Shown: positions 17,350-26,010, numbered from the stretch's first letter. The stretch: DNA of 34,398 nt from Frankia sp. AgB1.9 (GCF_016786355.1 NZ_JADWYX010000101.1:1-34398); one strand, 5' to 3'. Numbers and translations are program-made. Notes: generated by a model not told the origin, from the letters alone.

Positions 17350-18183
17350 ATGAGGCTTCTGGACGGACGAGCGATGGCCGCCGAGATCGGCCGGCATGTC
17401 GTCGACGAGGTGGCGTTGCTCGTCGACGCGGGTGTCACGCCGACGCTGGCCGTGGTGCTGCCGGGCGACGACCGGGCGGCGCTGTCCTTCGCGCGGGTCA
17501 TCGAGCAGACCGCCGGGCGCGTCGGGGTGGCCTGCCTGCGCCACCAGCTCTCCGGCAAGCCCGACGAGCTGACGGAGACCCTCGGCCGGCTGGCCGCCGA
17601 CCCCGCCGTCCACGGGATTCTGGCCCAGACGCCCCTTCCCGCCGGGATGACCGCCGACGAGGTCGGCGCCCGCATTCCGCCGAGGAAGGACGTCGACGGG
17701 ATGAACCCGATCAGCCTCGGCCGGCTGGCCCTGGGCCTGCCGGCGTTCGCCCCGGCGACCGCCGCCGCCGTGGTCGAGATCCTGCGCCGTGGCGACGTCC
17801 CGATGGCCGGGGCGCGGGCCTGCGTGATCGGCCGCAGCCCGGTGGTCGGGAAGCCGGCGGCACTGCTGCTGCTGGCCGAGGACGCCACCGTGACGGTCTG
17901 CCACTCGCGCACCAGGGACCTCGCGACGGTGGCGCACGAGGCCGACATCGTCATCGCGGCCGTCGGCCGCCCGAGGCTGGTCGGCGCCGGGTTCGTGCGG
18001 CCCGGGGCGACCGTCATCGACGTCGGCACGAACGTCACCGACGAGGGCCTGGTCGGTGACGTCGACGCGGACGCGATCGCCGCCGTCGCCGGCGCCCTCA
18101 CCCCGGTGCCCGGTGGCGTCGGGCCGGTCACGACCATGCTGCTGCTGCGCAACACCGTCCAGGCCGCCCACCGCGCCCGCTGA
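17350..18183 (+). CDS. FolD-like methylene-THF dehydrogenase/cyclohydrolase lacking catalytic Lys
   Basis: This 277-residue protein has typical FolD length and layout. The family interconverts 5,10-methylene-THF, methenyl-THF and 10-formyl-THF with NADP. Present are HGILAQTPLP (the active-site Gln), KDVDGMNP (the active-site Asp), the nucleotide loop GRSPVVGKP and the C-terminal TPVPGGVGPVT. The region after GDD aligns without gaps to the family YVxxK stretch, but the conserved Tyr is Phe and the catalytic Lys is Ile (LSFARVIEQT). That Lys is needed for cyclohydrolase chemistry in characterised FolD enzymes. This copy may therefore be a dehydrogenase-only or repurposed paralogue. ATG 17350 follows GGGAACGG. 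Confidence 0.88.
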   Translation: MRLLDGRAMAAEIGRHVVDEVALLVDAGVTPTLAVVLPGDDRAALSFARVIEQTAGRVGVACLRHQLSGKPDELTETLGRLAADPAVHGILAQTPLPAGMTADEVGARIPPRKDVDGMNPISLGRLALGLPAFAPATAAAVVEILRRGDVPMAGARACVIGRSPVVGKPAALLLLAEDATVTVCHSRTRDLATVAHEADIVIAAVGRPRLVGAGFVRPGATVIDVGTNVTDEGLVGDVDADAIAAVAGALTPVPGGVGPVTTMLLLRNTVQAAHRAR

Positions 18184-18240
18184 GGAGGTCCCGGACGTCA
18201 CGTGAGAGCCCGACGGCGGGCGGTGGCGGGTAGGAGCCGG

Positions 18241-20298
18241 TCAGTCGGGCTGGGCCGCCTGGATGGGAAGCGGCGCGGGGCCGGACTCGCCCGCGGAGCC
18301 GTCGGGCTCTGCCCGCACGACCGGCACGACCGGGTCCGCGAGGCGGATCCGGTTGCGGCCGGCGGCCTTCGCTCGGTAGAGGGCCGCGTCGGCGGCCTCG
18401 AGCGCCCCGGCGAGGCCGGCGGAGTGCTCGCAGACCGCCGCGCCGACCGAGACCGTGACGCTGACCGCGTCGCCGTCGAGCGCGGTGGGATCCAGCGGGC
18501 AACGGGTCGCCGCCACCTGCCGGCGAATCCGCTCGGCGATCTCCGCGGCCGTCACCAGGTCGACCTCGGCGAGCAGGACGACGAACTCCTCGCCGCCGAA
18601 CCGGCCGACCAGGTCCCACGGCCGCGTCGCCGCCCGCAGCGCCTCGGCGACCGCCACCAGGACGGTGTCGCCGAACAGGTGGCCATGCCGGTCGTTGACC
18701 TGCTTGAAGTGGTCGATGTCGACGAGCAGCACCGAAAGCGGGCGGCCGGCGCGGCGCGCGCGGATGAGCTCGGCGTCGGCGACCTCCCGCCACCAGGTGA
18801 CGTTCGCGAGGCCGGTCTTCGGGTCGGTGCGGGCGGCGGCGAGCAGCTCGTCGGGTGGCAGGCTGCGCGCCAGCAGCAGCGCCGGCGGCGCGGCGGCGAG
18901 CATGAGCAGCGGGTTCGCCACCCACAGCGCCGCCACCGCGACCGCGGCGCACAGCTCGGTCAGGCTCAGCAGCACCACGCCAGCCACCGGGACGGCCACA
19001 GGCGGCGCGGCCCGCGGGCGCTCACCGCGCGACCAGAACCGGTGGGTCGCGCCGGGCAGCAGCAGCCCGCGGACCAGCGCGAACCCGCCGGCGGCGGCCG
19101 CGAGCCCGGCCAGCCGCACCGGCGAGCCGGTCAGGTCGTGCGCCGTGTACGAGCCGTGTGCCGGGACGACAAGGCCGTGCAGCCAGCTCGCCGCCGCGCC
19201 GGCCACGCCGAGAGCGAGCGCGTCCTGGACCCGCGGTCTCGACGGCAGGCGCGCCGGGCGGCTGCCCAGGCTCGGGCGCGGCTCCCCCGGGCCGCCGGTC
19301 ACGTTCGCCCCGGGCGCCGCCGGGGGCTGGCCCCAGCGGGCCCATCCGCCCGTCCGCAGCAGGCACAGCGGCAGATGAGCGACCAGTGCGTAGGACGGGG
19401 GCAGCAGCAACGCGACCGGCAGCGTCCAGACGACGACCAGGCCGCGGTCGCGGCCACCTGCCGCGCCGGCCGGGCGAGCGGTCAGCAACGCGAGGGCCGC
19501 GAAGGCGAGCAGCGTCGCGAAGGTCGCCGCGTCGGTGGGCCGGACCGTCAGGCCGGCGAACCCGCGCACCGCCAGGGCGAGCCACAGAATGCCCAGGCCG
19601 GCCAGGCGCCAAGCGGGCCGCCCGGCCCGCGAGGACGGCACTTGCGGGCCGATGCCGAACGCTGTCGCGGGGCGGGCGATCCCGGGCTCGGCGGGCAGGA
19701 CGGCCGGCGCGGGCGCTGGCCGGGCGGGCAGGCGTCGGGCCGACGCGCCGACGATGGCGCTGGCCGGCGGGCGGTCCGTTCGCGGGTGCTGCCAGGCAGC
19801 CCCGGGCCGGGAGGACTCGGGCCGGGCGGGATCGGATCTGGTGGCCTCGGGGCCGGCCGGGATCGCCGGCAGCCCGACGGCCGGTGTGTCGACGACCCAG
19901 CCGACGTCCGTCGCGAGGGGCACGACGCCCCCGCTGGCCGCGGCGGGCCGCGAGGGTAAGACCCGCCGTCTGGCCATCGCCCTGGGATCCGGGAGGCGGA
20001 GCTGGGCCGGTCGCCACCAGGACCGCGCGGCCGCGTTGGACGCCGTCGCGGGTCCACGGCCGGGTCCAGTCGGCGGAGCCGCCTCGGGGCTGTCGCCAGG
20101 CCCGCTGGAAGGACGCGGGCCGACGCACTCGCCGCCGCCGTCGCGCGCGTCACCGTTCGCGCCGGGTCCGCGCGGTGCGCCGGGGCGGGCCGGGCCGAGA
20201 GCCTCACTGCCGTCGCAGGAGGTGGGACCGTCGGTCGCTGTGGCCACGGGGCATCGGCCTTCCTCGTCCAGGTCCAGGGCGGGATATCGCCGGTTCAT
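18241..20298 (-). CDS. Membrane-bound GGDEF diguanylate cyclase
   Basis: This 685-residue protein is predicted to make cyclic di-GMP from two GTP. The first about 235 residues are Pro/Ala/Gly-rich and look disordered. Several membrane helices lie between about 240 and 470 (for example LAGLGILWLALAVRGFAGL and ALWVANPLLMLAAAPPALLL). The GGDEF domain spans about 480-645, with TDPKTGLAN, VDIDHFKQVND and an intact GGEEF active site (568-572). An inhibitory I-site RxxD (RPWD, 559-562) sits the standard five residues before GGEEF, so product inhibition is expected. ATG 20298 follows a G-rich stretch. It overlaps by 4 bp the stop of a small upstream frame. It is convergent with the folD-like gene. 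Confidence 0.92.
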   Translation of the reverse strand: MNRRYPALDLDEEGRCPVATATDGPTSCDGSEALGPARPGAPRGPGANGDARDGGGECVGPRPSSGPGDSPEAAPPTGPGRGPATASNAAARSWWRPAQLRLPDPRAMARRRVLPSRPAAASGGVVPLATDVGWVVDTPAVGLPAIPAGPEATRSDPARPESSRPGAAWQHPRTDRPPASAIVGASARRLPARPAPAPAVLPAEPGIARPATAFGIGPQVPSSRAGRPAWRLAGLGILWLALAVRGFAGLTVRPTDAATFATLLAFAALALLTARPAGAAGGRDRGLVVVWTLPVALLLPPSYALVAHLPLCLLRTGGWARWGQPPAAPGANVTGGPGEPRPSLGSRPARLPSRPRVQDALALGVAGAAASWLHGLVVPAHGSYTAHDLTGSPVRLAGLAAAAGGFALVRGLLLPGATHRFWSRGERPRAAPPVAVPVAGVVLLSLTELCAAVAVAALWVANPLLMLAAAPPALLLARSLPPDELLAAARTDPKTGLANVTWWREVADAELIRARRAGRPLSVLLVDIDHFKQVNDRHGHLFGDTVLVAVAEALRAATRPWDLVGRFGGEEFVVLLAEVDLVTAAEIAERIRRQVAATRCPLDPTALDGDAVSVTVSVGAAVCEHSAGLAGALEAADAALYRAKAAGRNRIRLADPVVPVVRAEPDGSAGESGPAPLPIQAAQPD

Positions 20299-20447
20299 CG
20301 CCCCCCTGGGGGTAGTGCTACTCCCTGTGCTCTGCTGAGAACAAAGAGTACGAAGTCCGGGCCGGTATCGGCAACCACTTCGCGGACGCCTGGAATCTGT
20401 TGCCTTAGGTAGCGACCGACTGGAATCGGTTTACGCACAGCGACCAT
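20295..20447 (-). CDS. Possible small leader ORF overlapping GGDEF start
   Basis: This 50-codon frame (ATG 20447; a TTG at 20507 would extend it to 70) ends in TGA that overlaps the GGDEF gene ATG as ATGA, the usual sign of translational coupling. The product contains KPIPVGRYLRQQIPGVREVV and has mixed polar and hydrophobic character. Against it, codon use is unlike the rest of the window, with many A/T third positions, and no clear ribosome-binding site is seen. It could be an uptake or leader peptide or just chance in a lower-GC promoter region. Confidence 0.25.
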   Translation of the reverse strand: MVAVRKPIPVGRYLRQQIPGVREVVADTGPDFVLFVLSRAQGVALPPGGR

Positions 20448-20693
20448 CTGAACACCAAATTTGAGCGCTGACCTGCGCGAACAAGTCGCTCCCCTACCAG
20501 CCTCCAACGGCGCCCCACCCCGCGCCGCGGTGACCCTAGGAACACAGTGGTCTTCACCAGCAGATCACAGCCCATCCACGGCGCCCGCCCGGCACCCAAC
20601 CACCGCACCAAGATTACGGCGCGCCGCGGGGGCCGCCGTCAACAGCGTTGACTATCTTGTGGGCTGCCGGGCGAGCGGCGCCGGGCCGGGTGC
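20299..20693. other. Lower-GC intergenic region between bioA and GGDEF genes
   Basis: Both flanking genes lie on the minus strand, so this holds the bioA 3' end and the GGDEF promoter. It is markedly less GC-rich around 20330-20480 and contains TGGAATC twice (20391-20397 and 20421-20427). It also holds the possible leader ORF and a small inverted repeat GTCAAC-AGC-GTTGAC at 20638-20652 just after bioA. Confidence 0.5.
20638..20652. terminator. Short perfect inverted repeat downstream of bioA
   Basis: GTCAAC and GTTGAC are perfect 6-bp arms with a 3-nt loop, about 40 bp after the bioA stop. It could be a weak terminator or a protein-binding site. No T-tract follows. Confidence 0.3.
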
Positions 20694-22022
20694 TCAGCGC
20701 GAGGCCGTCGCGACGGCCTCGACCATCGCGGCGGTGAGCGTGGCGATGTCCGCGGTGTCGGTGATGTAGGGCGGCATCGTGTAGACGAGCCGGCCGAACG
20801 GGCGGACCCAGACGCCCAGCTCGACGAGCCGGGGCTGGATGACGGTCATGTCGACCGGTTCGCGGGTCTCGATGACACCGACGGCGCCCAGCGTGCGCAC
20901 CTCGGCGACGCCGGGCAGCTCGGCGGCCGGGGCGAGACCGGCGGCGAGCTCGGCCTCGATCCGCCGGACGTTCTCGCGCCACGGCGAGCCGAGCAGCAGG
21001 TCGAGGTTCGCGGTGGCGACCGCGGCCGCCAGCGGGTTGGCCATGAACGTCGGACCGTGCATGAACGCCCCCGCCTCCGAGGCGCAGACCCCGTCGGCGA
21101 CCTCGTCGGTGCACAGCGTCGCCGCCATGGTCAGGTAGCCGCCGGTCAGGGCCTTGCCGACGCACATGATGTCCGGGCTGATACCCGCGTGGTCGCAGCC
21201 GAACAGCTCGCCGGTCCGGCCGAACCCGGTGGCGATCTCGTCGGCGATCAGGAGGACGCCGTGCTCGTCGCACAGCTCGCGGACCCGGGTCAGGAAGCCC
21301 GGGTGGTAGCCGCGCATCGCGCCGGTGCCCTGCAGCACCGGCTCGAGGATGACGGCGGCCACCTCGTCGGCGTGGGCGGCCAGCAGCGCGGCGAACGGCG
21401 CCACGTGCGCGTCGGTGCACGGCTCGTCGAAACCGCACGGCGGCGCCGGCGCGAACAGGTGGCGCGAGAGCAGCCCGGTGAACAGGTGGTGCATCCCGCC
21501 GTCCGGGTCGCAGACGGCCATCGCGCCGGAGGTGTCGCCGTGGTAGCCGCGCCGCACGGTCAGCAGGCGGGTGCGCCGGGGCCGGCCCCGGCCGAGCCAG
21601 TACTGCAGCGCCATCTTGATCGCGACCTCGACGGAGACCGACCCCGAGTCGCACAGGAACACCTTCGCCAGCCCCGGCGGGGTGATCGCGACCAGCGTCT
21701 CGGCCAGCCGGACCGCCGGCTCGTGGGTGAGTCCGCCGAACATGACGTGCGCCATCGCGTCGAGCTGCGCGTGCGCCGCGGCGTCGAGCACCGGGTGGCG
21801 GTAGCCGTGGATCGCGGCCCACCACGACGACATCCCGTCGATCAGCTCGCGCCCGTCGGTCAGCTGGAGACGCACCCCGGACGCCGACGCGACCGCGAAC
21901 AGCGGGCCGCCCGCGGCGGCTCCGGCGGCCGCGTACGGGTGCCAGACGACCGCCCGGTCCCGTGCCACCAGCCGCGCCGCGGCGCTGCCGCGCGGGTCAG
22001 GACCACCGCGGTCCGGGTCGCT
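20694..22022 (-). CDS. bioA: Adenosylmethionine-8-amino-7-oxononanoate aminotransferase
   Basis: This 442-residue PLP enzyme transfers an amino group from S-adenosylmethionine to KAPA to make DAPA in biotin synthesis. BioA signatures are present: MSSWWAAIHGYRHP (about 65-78), GDTSGAMAVCDP (163-174) and ADEIATGFGRTG (261-272). The Schiff-base lysine is Lys291 in CVGKALTGGY. The C-terminal TMPPYITDTADI is typical. GTG 22022 was chosen close to the conserved domain. The frame stays open upstream through a 17-bp tandem repeat, and other GTG starts up to 22100 are possible. No other bio genes are in the window. The upstream MFS gene is on the same strand but 184 bp away. Confidence 0.94.
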   Translation of the reverse strand, partial: SDPDRGGPDPRGSAAARLVARDRAVVWHPYAAAGAAAGGPLFAVASASGVRLQLTDGRELIDGMSSWWAAIHGYRHPVLDAAAHAQLDAMAHVMFGGLTHEPAVRLAETLVAITPPGLAKVFLCDSGSVSVEVAIKMALQYWLGRGRPRRTRLLTVRRGYHGDTSGAMAVCDPDGGMHHLFTGLLSRHLFAPAPPCGFDEPCTDAHVAPFAALLAAHADEVAAVILEPVLQGTGAMRGYHPGFLTRVRELCDEHGVLLIADEIATGFGRTGELFGCDHAGISPDIMCVGKALTGGYLTMAATLCTDEVADGVCASEAGAFMHGPTFMANPLAAAVATANLDLLLGSPWRENVRRIEAELAAGLAPAAELPGVAEVRTLGAVGVIETREPVDMTVIQPRLVELGVWVRPFGRLVYTMPPYITDTADIATLTAAMVEAVATASR

Positions 22023-22052
22023 CACCGTCGGGGTGTTCAGCAGCTCCACCCG

Positions 22053-22129
22053 CCCCACTCTTCCACTCACCCCACTCTTCCACTCACCCCACTCTTCCAC
22101 TCACCCCACTCTTCCACTCACCCCACTCT
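22053..22129. repeat. 17-bp tandem repeat, 4.5 copies, at bioA 5' end
   Basis: Four exact copies of CCCCACTCTTCCACTCA (22053-22069, 22070-22086, 22087-22103, 22104-22120) are followed by nine bases of a fifth. On the bioA strand each unit reads GAGTGGGGTGAGTGGAA, containing a GGAAG purine tract and GTG triplets. Because 17 is not a multiple of 3, successive units place the GTGs in different frames. There are no spacers, so it is not CRISPR. Confidence 0.96.
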
Positions 22130-22206
22130 GTCGGATCGCCGCGCGCGACCAGCGAGCCAGGCGGCCTCGGCCGGGCCGCCGCCGTCGTCGTCTGGGCGCC
22201 GGGGGC

Positions 22207-23496
22207 CTAACCGGCCGCCGCGCCGCCACGGGTCCCGCTGCGGCGCAGCAGCGCAAGAACCGTCACCACCAGGGCCGCGACGACCACGATGAACACCAGT
22301 CCGGCGGTCCGCAGCGCGGTCAGCTCGGCCAGCACGCCGATACCGACCACGGGCACCGAGATGGCGACGTAGGCCACCACGAAGAACGCCGACGACGTCT
22401 CGCCGCGGGCCGCCGGCGGCGCGGCGGCGAGCAGCGCGCCGAGCCCCGCGGCGAAGCTGAGCCCCTGGCCGGCCCCGGTGACCACCCCAGCGACTACCAG
22501 CAGCGGCAGCGAGGCGAACACCAGCGCCAGAGCGACGGCGACGAGGCCGGCGAGCAGCGTCCCGCAGCCGAGCCACAGCCCGGCCGCCGGCCCGGTCCGG
22601 CGGGCCAGCGCCTGGCCGGCCGCCGACGCGGCGAACACGGCGGCCACCACCAGCCCGGTGACCAGCGGGTCATGCTGGTGGAGCACCTGGCCGAGAAACG
22701 CCGGGGACACCGCGGTGAACATGCCGAGCACCGCGAAACCGGCGAAACCCGCGAGCGCCGCCCGGACGAAGACCACCCGCGCCGCGTCGGGCACCCGCGG
22801 CCGGGAGACCAGCCGACCGCCGCCGGCCCGGTTCGCGGCCCGAGCCGCCGGCGACACCGTCTCCGGCAGCAGCAGCACGGCCAGCGCGGCGGGAACCAGC
22901 AGCGCCAGGTCGACGACGAACGTCCACCGCAGCGGGTCCGGTCCGAACTGGGCGACCAGGCCCGCGATCACCGGGCCGCAGCCCAGGCCGCCCATGTTCG
23001 CCACCGTAGCCAGCAACGCGGCGCGCCCGGCCCGGCCCGGCCGCGCGAGGTCGACGATCGCGGCCGTCGCGGTGCCGGTGAACATGCCGGCGGACAGGCC
23101 GGACAGCAGCCGCCCGACGAGCAGCGCCGGCAGGCCGCCCGCGAGCAGGAACACCACGGCGCTCGCCGCGGACACGGCCAGTCCCGGCAGCAGGGTGGCT
23201 CGCCGGCCGATCCGGTCCGACAGCCGGCCGAACAGCAGCAGCGCCGCGATCACCCCGACCGCGTACGTCGCGAAGATCACCGTGACCACCAGCTGGGAGA
23301 AGCCGAACTCGGCCCGGTAGTGGGGGTACAGCGGCGTAGGCAACGTCGTGCCGGCCATGGTGACGACGAACGCGTACGCGGCCGCCGCCAGCGCGGCCCC
23401 GCCGCGCAGCACACCCCGGCCCGCGGAGGCGGGCACCCCGCCGGGCGCCGAGGTCACGGATGGGCCGGCCGTCGACGGCGGGTTCACAGAGCGCAC
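22207..23496 (-). CDS. MFS transporter, drug-resistance-like
   Basis: This transporter of about 429 residues has 12 predicted membrane helices. The inter-helix 2-3 motif is clear (LLFGRLSDRIGRRATLLPGL). TTLPTPLYPHYRAEFGFS before helix 2 resembles exporters of the multidrug type. The centre contains ATVANMGGLGCGPVIAGL (motif C-like), and PETVSPAARAAN marks the mid loop. GTG 23496 is proposed; GTG 23487 and 23457 are equally plausible because no strong ribosome-binding site is seen. The frame continues far upstream but crosses the oppositely oriented rhomboid gene, so that extension is spurious. It is divergent from the rhomboid gene. The substrate is unknown. Confidence 0.87.
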   Translation of the reverse strand: MRSVNPPSTAGPSVTSAPGGVPASAGRGVLRGGAALAAAAYAFVVTMAGTTLPTPLYPHYRAEFGFSQLVVTVIFATYAVGVIAALLLFGRLSDRIGRRATLLPGLAVSAASAVVFLLAGGLPALLVGRLLSGLSAGMFTGTATAAIVDLARPGRAGRAALLATVANMGGLGCGPVIAGLVAQFGPDPLRWTFVVDLALLVPAALAVLLLPETVSPAARAANRAGGGRLVSRPRVPDAARVVFVRAALAGFAGFAVLGMFTAVSPAFLGQVLHQHDPLVTGLVVAAVFAASAAGQALARRTGPAAGLWLGCGTLLAGLVAVALALVFASLPLLVVAGVVTGAGQGLSFAAGLGALLAAAPPAARGETSSAFFVVAYVAISVPVVGIGVLAELTALRTAGLVFIVVVAALVVTVLALLRRSGTRGGAAAG

Positions 23497-23679
23497 GGGA
23501 GTGACAATGCCCCCGTCGGCGTCACGGCTTCCCGCCGGGCACGTGACGGAGACCACCGGGGGTTTCGTCCGGCGACCCGCGCGAACCGGAGGGCCGCGAG
23601 CCGGCGATCGTAGTTCCCGACGGCGGGGACCGTTGGGGCGACGGACCCGCGGGCGCCCGGGTAAGCCGGGTTCGGCAGG

Positions 23680-24528
23680 ATGGCGGACGTGGTCATCCCC
23701 ATCCACGACATCAACCCGCTGAGACGTCGGCCGGTCATGACCTGGCTGCTCATCGCGGTGAACGTCCTCGTGTTCGTGCTGTTCACCCCGGTGTCGACCG
23801 CGGTGATGGGCCTGCACCGGGGCACCAGCCCGAACGTCTGCGAGCAGCGGCGCTTCTTCGAGGAGTGGGGGGCGATCCCGAAGGAGCTGATGAGCGACAA
23901 GCAGCTGCCGGTCGCCGACACCGGGAAGATCGGGCTCAACCCGGACGGCACCACCGGCTGCGAGGTGAGCTCGCCGCCGGCGTTCGAGAAGAACCCGATC
24001 CTGTCGGTGCTGACCTCGATGTTCCTGCACGGCAGCTGGGTGCACCTGCTCGGCAACATGCTGTTTCTCGGCGTCTTCGGGAACAACGTCGAGGACCGGA
24101 TGGGCCGGCTGCGGTTTCTGTTCTTCTATGTGGCCTGTGGGTTCGTCGCCGCCTATGGCTTCTCGTTCGCCCAACCGGACTCGCGGAGCACCCTGATCGG
24201 CGCCTCGGGCGCAATCGCCGGCGTTCTCGGCGCCTACCTGGTGGTTTTCCCGCGCGCCCGGGTGATCGGCGTCGTGCCGATCCTTTTCTTCATCCCGTTC
24301 TGGCTGCCGGCCTGGCTGGTGCTCGGGTTCTGGTTCGTGCTGCAGTACCTGTACTTCGCCGGCATCGGCGTGTCCTCCGGCGGCGCGGTCGCCTACGGGG
24401 CGCACGTGGTCGGGTTCGTCTTCGGCGCACTGGTGGCGCTGCCGTTCGTCCGGAGGCTGCGCGCCGCCGGCCCGGACCCACGCCGCCACGCCCCACGAAC
24501 CCGCTGGGTCCGCGGCACCCGTTGGTAA
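23680..24528 (+). CDS. Rhomboid family intramembrane serine protease
   Basis: This 282-residue polytopic membrane protease has a catalytic dyad visible as Ser176 in GASGAIAG and His242 in AYGAHVVGFVFG. The oxyanion/L1 region HGSWVHLLGNM (117-127) is also present. It has the usual first helix TWLLIAVNVLVFVLF (21-35). It is unusual in a hydrophilic insert of about 65 residues between helices 1 and 2 containing Cys54 and Cys94, possibly an extracytoplasmic disulfide-bonded loop. ATG 23680 begins the family-like VVIPIHDINPLRRRP N-terminus. A strong hairpin follows the stop immediately. It is divergent from the MFS gene to its left. Confidence 0.93.
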   Translation: MADVVIPIHDINPLRRRPVMTWLLIAVNVLVFVLFTPVSTAVMGLHRGTSPNVCEQRRFFEEWGAIPKELMSDKQLPVADTGKIGLNPDGTTGCEVSSPPAFEKNPILSVLTSMFLHGSWVHLLGNMLFLGVFGNNVEDRMGRLRFLFFYVACGFVAAYGFSFAQPDSRSTLIGASGAIAGVLGAYLVVFPRARVIGVVPILFFIPFWLPAWLVLGFWFVLQYLYFAGIGVSSGGAVAYGAHVVGFVFGALVALPFVRRLRAAGPDPRRHAPRTRWVRGTRW

Positions 24529-24530
24529 GT

Positions 24531-24557
24531 GCGCGGGGGCCTGGACGGCCCCCGCGC
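24531..24557 (+). terminator. Strong hairpin terminator after rhomboid gene
   Basis: GCGCGGGGGC (24531-24540) and GCCCCCGCGC (24548-24557) form a perfect 10-bp GC stem with a 7-nt loop starting 2 bp after the rhomboid stop. There is no T-tract, as is common in high-GC actinobacteria. Confidence 0.7.
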
Positions 24558-24741
24558 TGTCGGGCGCTGAGCGCCCTCCCGCGTCTGCTGATGGCAGCCC
24601 TGGAGGTCGGTCGCCGGTCTGGACGGGAGGTCTGGATCTTGGCTGGGTCGGCGGCGCCGGTTCTCGGGCGTGGTGCTGTGAGGGGGGTCGCCGGTAATAC
24701 GGTGGATCCCGGACAGCAGGTCAGGCAGGGTGGGACCGGCC

Positions 24742-26010
24742 ATGGCCTCCGTATACCGGCGGGCGCTCACGACCGAGGGTGCCACGCGCTTCGTCCTCGC
24801 CGCGTTCGTCGGCCGGATCCCGATCTCGATGCTCGGCATCGGGACCATCCTCTACATCCAGCACGTGACCGGCTCCTACGGCGTCGGCGGCACCGTCGTC
24901 GCGGCGGCGACACTCGGCGAGGCGCTCAGCGCGGCCCGGATCGGCCGGGCACTGGACCGCTTCGGCCAGGCCAGGGTGCTCGTGCTGTGCCTGGTCGGCC
25001 ATCTCGTCGGTCTGGTCGGTCTGCTGGTGACCGTCGGTACCGGTGCGCCACGGCCGCTCTGGTACGTCTTCGCGGCGGTCATGGGCGGGGTGTTCCCGCC
25101 GACCGGTAGCTGCAGCCGGGCCCGGTGGAGCGCCTGCCTGACGGACGGTGACCTGCTTGGGGCGGCGTTCTCGTTGGAGGCCGCCGTCGACGAGGTCATC
25201 TTCATCACCGGGCCGGTGCTGGCGACCGTGCTCGCGACCGCCGTCGCGCCGGCCGCCGGACTGGTCGCCGCCGGCGTCCTGCTGACGGTCGGGACGCTGG
25301 CCCTCGCGGCCCAGCGCGGCACCGACCCGGGGCCGCGGCCGGCCGCCGCCGGCCGTGCCCCGCGGCCGCGGGTGTTCCGTGACCCGGCGCTGCGCGCGCT
25401 GCTGCTGGTGCTGCTGGCGATCGGGGTGTCGTTCGGCGCGACCGACGTGACCACGGTCGCGTTCGGCCGCCAGCACGGCCTCGGCGCGTTCTCCGGCGTG
25501 CTGCTGGCGCTGTTCGCGCTCGGGTCGGCGACCAGCGGGCTGTTCTGGGGGGCGCGGCCCGCCGGGGACGCGTTCGCGCGCCGGTTCCTCGCCGCCTGCG
25601 GATTCATGGCCTTCGCGCTGTGGCTGCCGCTGGCCGCGCCGAACGTGGCGCTGCTCGTGCCGCTGGTGGTGATCACCGGGGCGACGGTCGCGCCCTCGAT
25701 GGTCGGCGCGAACACGGTCATGGAGCGGCTGGTGCCGGCGGCCGCGCGTACCGAGGGCTTCGCCTGGCTCCAGGTCGCGCTGGTCACCGGCATCTCCGCG
25801 GGGGCGCCGGCGGCCGGGGCGACGATCGACCGGTTCGGCGCCCGGTCCGGCTGGGCGGTGGCCGCGTGCGCCGGGGTCCTGGTCGGCCTCGCGGCGCTCA
25901 GCGGCCGGCGGGCCCTGCTCGGCGCCTCGGCCGCAGACGGTCCCGCCCACGCGGCCGGCCCGGAGACGGTCGTGGTGAGCCGTTCCGAGATGTCCGGTGA
26001 GCGGGCCTAG
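24742..26010 (+). CDS. MFS family transporter
   Basis: This membrane protein of about 422 residues has roughly 12 helices. MFS features are VVAAATLGEALSAARIGRAL followed by DRFGQARVLVL, the usual charged loop between helices 2 and 3. A long central linker holds an Ala/Pro-rich stretch (GTDPGPRPAAAGRAPRPR). The repeated second half carries TVAFGRQHGLGAFSGVLLAL. ATG 24742 is chosen; GTG 24730 is possible. I cannot assign a substrate. The stop codon lies inside a strong hairpin. It stands alone between the rhomboid gene and the DevR-like regulator, all on the plus strand but well separated. Confidence 0.83.
   Translation: MASVYRRALTTEGATRFVLAAFVGRIPISMLGIGTILYIQHVTGSYGVGGTVVAAATLGEALSAARIGRALDRFGQARVLVLCLVGHLVGLVGLLVTVGTGAPRPLWYVFAAVMGGVFPPTGSCSRARWSACLTDGDLLGAAFSLEAAVDEVIFITGPVLATVLATAVAPAAGLVAAGVLLTVGTLALAAQRGTDPGPRPAAAGRAPRPRVFRDPALRALLLVLLAIGVSFGATDVTTVAFGRQHGLGAFSGVLLALFALGSATSGLFWGARPAGDAFARRFLAACGFMAFALWLPLAAPNVALLVPLVVITGATVAPSMVGANTVMERLVPAAARTEGFAWLQVALVTGISAGAPAAGATIDRFGARSGWAVAACAGVLVGLAALSGRRALLGASAADGPAHAAGPETVVVSRSEMSGERA

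Noticed and set aside
22053..22129. CRISPR-like array
   Set aside because: The 17-bp units are directly adjacent with no spacers and no cas genes are nearby; it is a simple tandem repeat.
23497..24489. N-terminal extension of the minus-strand MFS gene to 760 residues
   Set aside because: The extension crosses the oppositely transcribed rhomboid gene and has shadow-type composition; the MFS domain starts after 23496.
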